From PVC group bacterium (GTDB lineage: Bacteria > Verrucomicrobiota > Kiritimatiellia > CAIKKV01 > PXCX01): 6,343 nt of DNA. Below the pieces are notes generated by a model. That model worked only from the letters and a program-made list of their open reading frames with translations, searched no databases and had not been told where the DNA came from. The translations under genes were made by a program, and so were the position numbers. The stretch is taken from contig PWZG01000049.1 of assembly GCA_003567575.1 (NCBI GenBank), positions 1 to 6,343 on the forward strand, written 5' to 3'. Positions 6,297-6,343 of the stretch are shown one piece after another (within the stretch, counting starts at the first letter, position 1; each line of letters opens with the position of its first letter).

Positions 6297-6343
6297 GACT
6301 TCGTCATTCCTTCGTACTTGGGTATTTGGGTATTTCGTCATTC
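6297..6343 (-). repeat. Diverged inverted copies of the 26-bp repeat, cut by the window end
   Basis: The reverse complement of the 26-bp unit is found here in altered form. TTCGTCATTC occurs at 6300-6309 and again at 6334-6343, and TTCGTACTTGGGTATTT at 6311-6327 differs from the unit by one base (T for G at 6315). An 8-bp tandem duplication GGGTATTT (6320-6327, 6328-6335) is inserted, and the linker is shorter than in the left arm. Together with 6173-6231 it forms a large imperfect inverted repeat around an A-rich centre. It may continue past the window. Confidence 0.85.

Larger units (their letters stand above)
6083..6343. other. Intergenic stretch after mfd, repeat-rich, no convincing gene
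   Basis: No gene is recognisable. Its second half is clearly more AT-rich than the coding part of the window. It contains two direct copies of a 26-bp repeat (6173-6231), an A-rich centre (about 6232-6296) and rearranged inverted copies (6297-6343) that reach the window edge. A minus-strand frame at 6132-6341 is only the translated repeat. No clear intrinsic terminator for mfd is visible: a 4-bp GCCC/GGGC hairpin at 6087-6098 has no T-tract. Confidence 0.75.

Noticed and set aside
6132..6341. 69-codon minus-strand frame, hydrophobic in appearance
   Set aside because: It is the translated 26-bp repeat (SDLGISSF occurs twice), not a real gene.

Overview
The window carries three complete housekeeping genes and two repeat-bearing intergenic stretches. 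I see no defence system, prophage, CRISPR array or biosynthetic cluster. GC-rich coding sequence, the style of the Mfd protein, a YycJ/WalJ-type hydrolase and degenerate intergenic repeats translating as fragments like 'SDLGISSF' suggest a bacterium of the Planctomycetota-Verrucomicrobiota-Kiritimatiellota/Lentisphaerota group. That placement is inference from general resemblance, with low to moderate confidence.

Layout: 1-296 has no convincing gene. It holds a 10-bp perfect GC hairpin (52-79), a 17-bp direct repeat (118-134 and 279-295) and a long 29-bp inverted repeat (185-271) just downstream of the first gene. That gene (297-1112, minus strand) encodes a WalJ/YycJ-like metallo-beta-lactamase-fold hydrolase, probably a nuclease. 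A 69-bp divergent spacer (1113-1181) contains the palindrome ATTATAAT, which gives a perfect -10 hexamer on both strands. On the plus strand, rpoN (sigma-54, 1182-2675) overlaps mfd (transcription-repair coupling factor, 2672-6082) by four bases, so the two probably form one translationally coupled unit. From 6083 to the window end is an AT-richer intergenic stretch with two direct copies of a 26-bp repeat and diverged inverted copies that run into the window edge.

How the genes relate: sigma-54 redirects RNA polymerase to -24/-12 promoters, and Mfd removes stalled polymerase from damaged DNA and recruits UvrA. Both therefore act on RNA polymerase, although I do not know this pair as a standard operon. 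The WalJ-like hydrolase is divergent and need not share a pathway. The most unusual features are the non-coding repeats, one of which appears to include the last codons and stop of the hydrolase gene, and the promoter geometry, which predicts a leaderless or nearly leaderless rpoN transcript.
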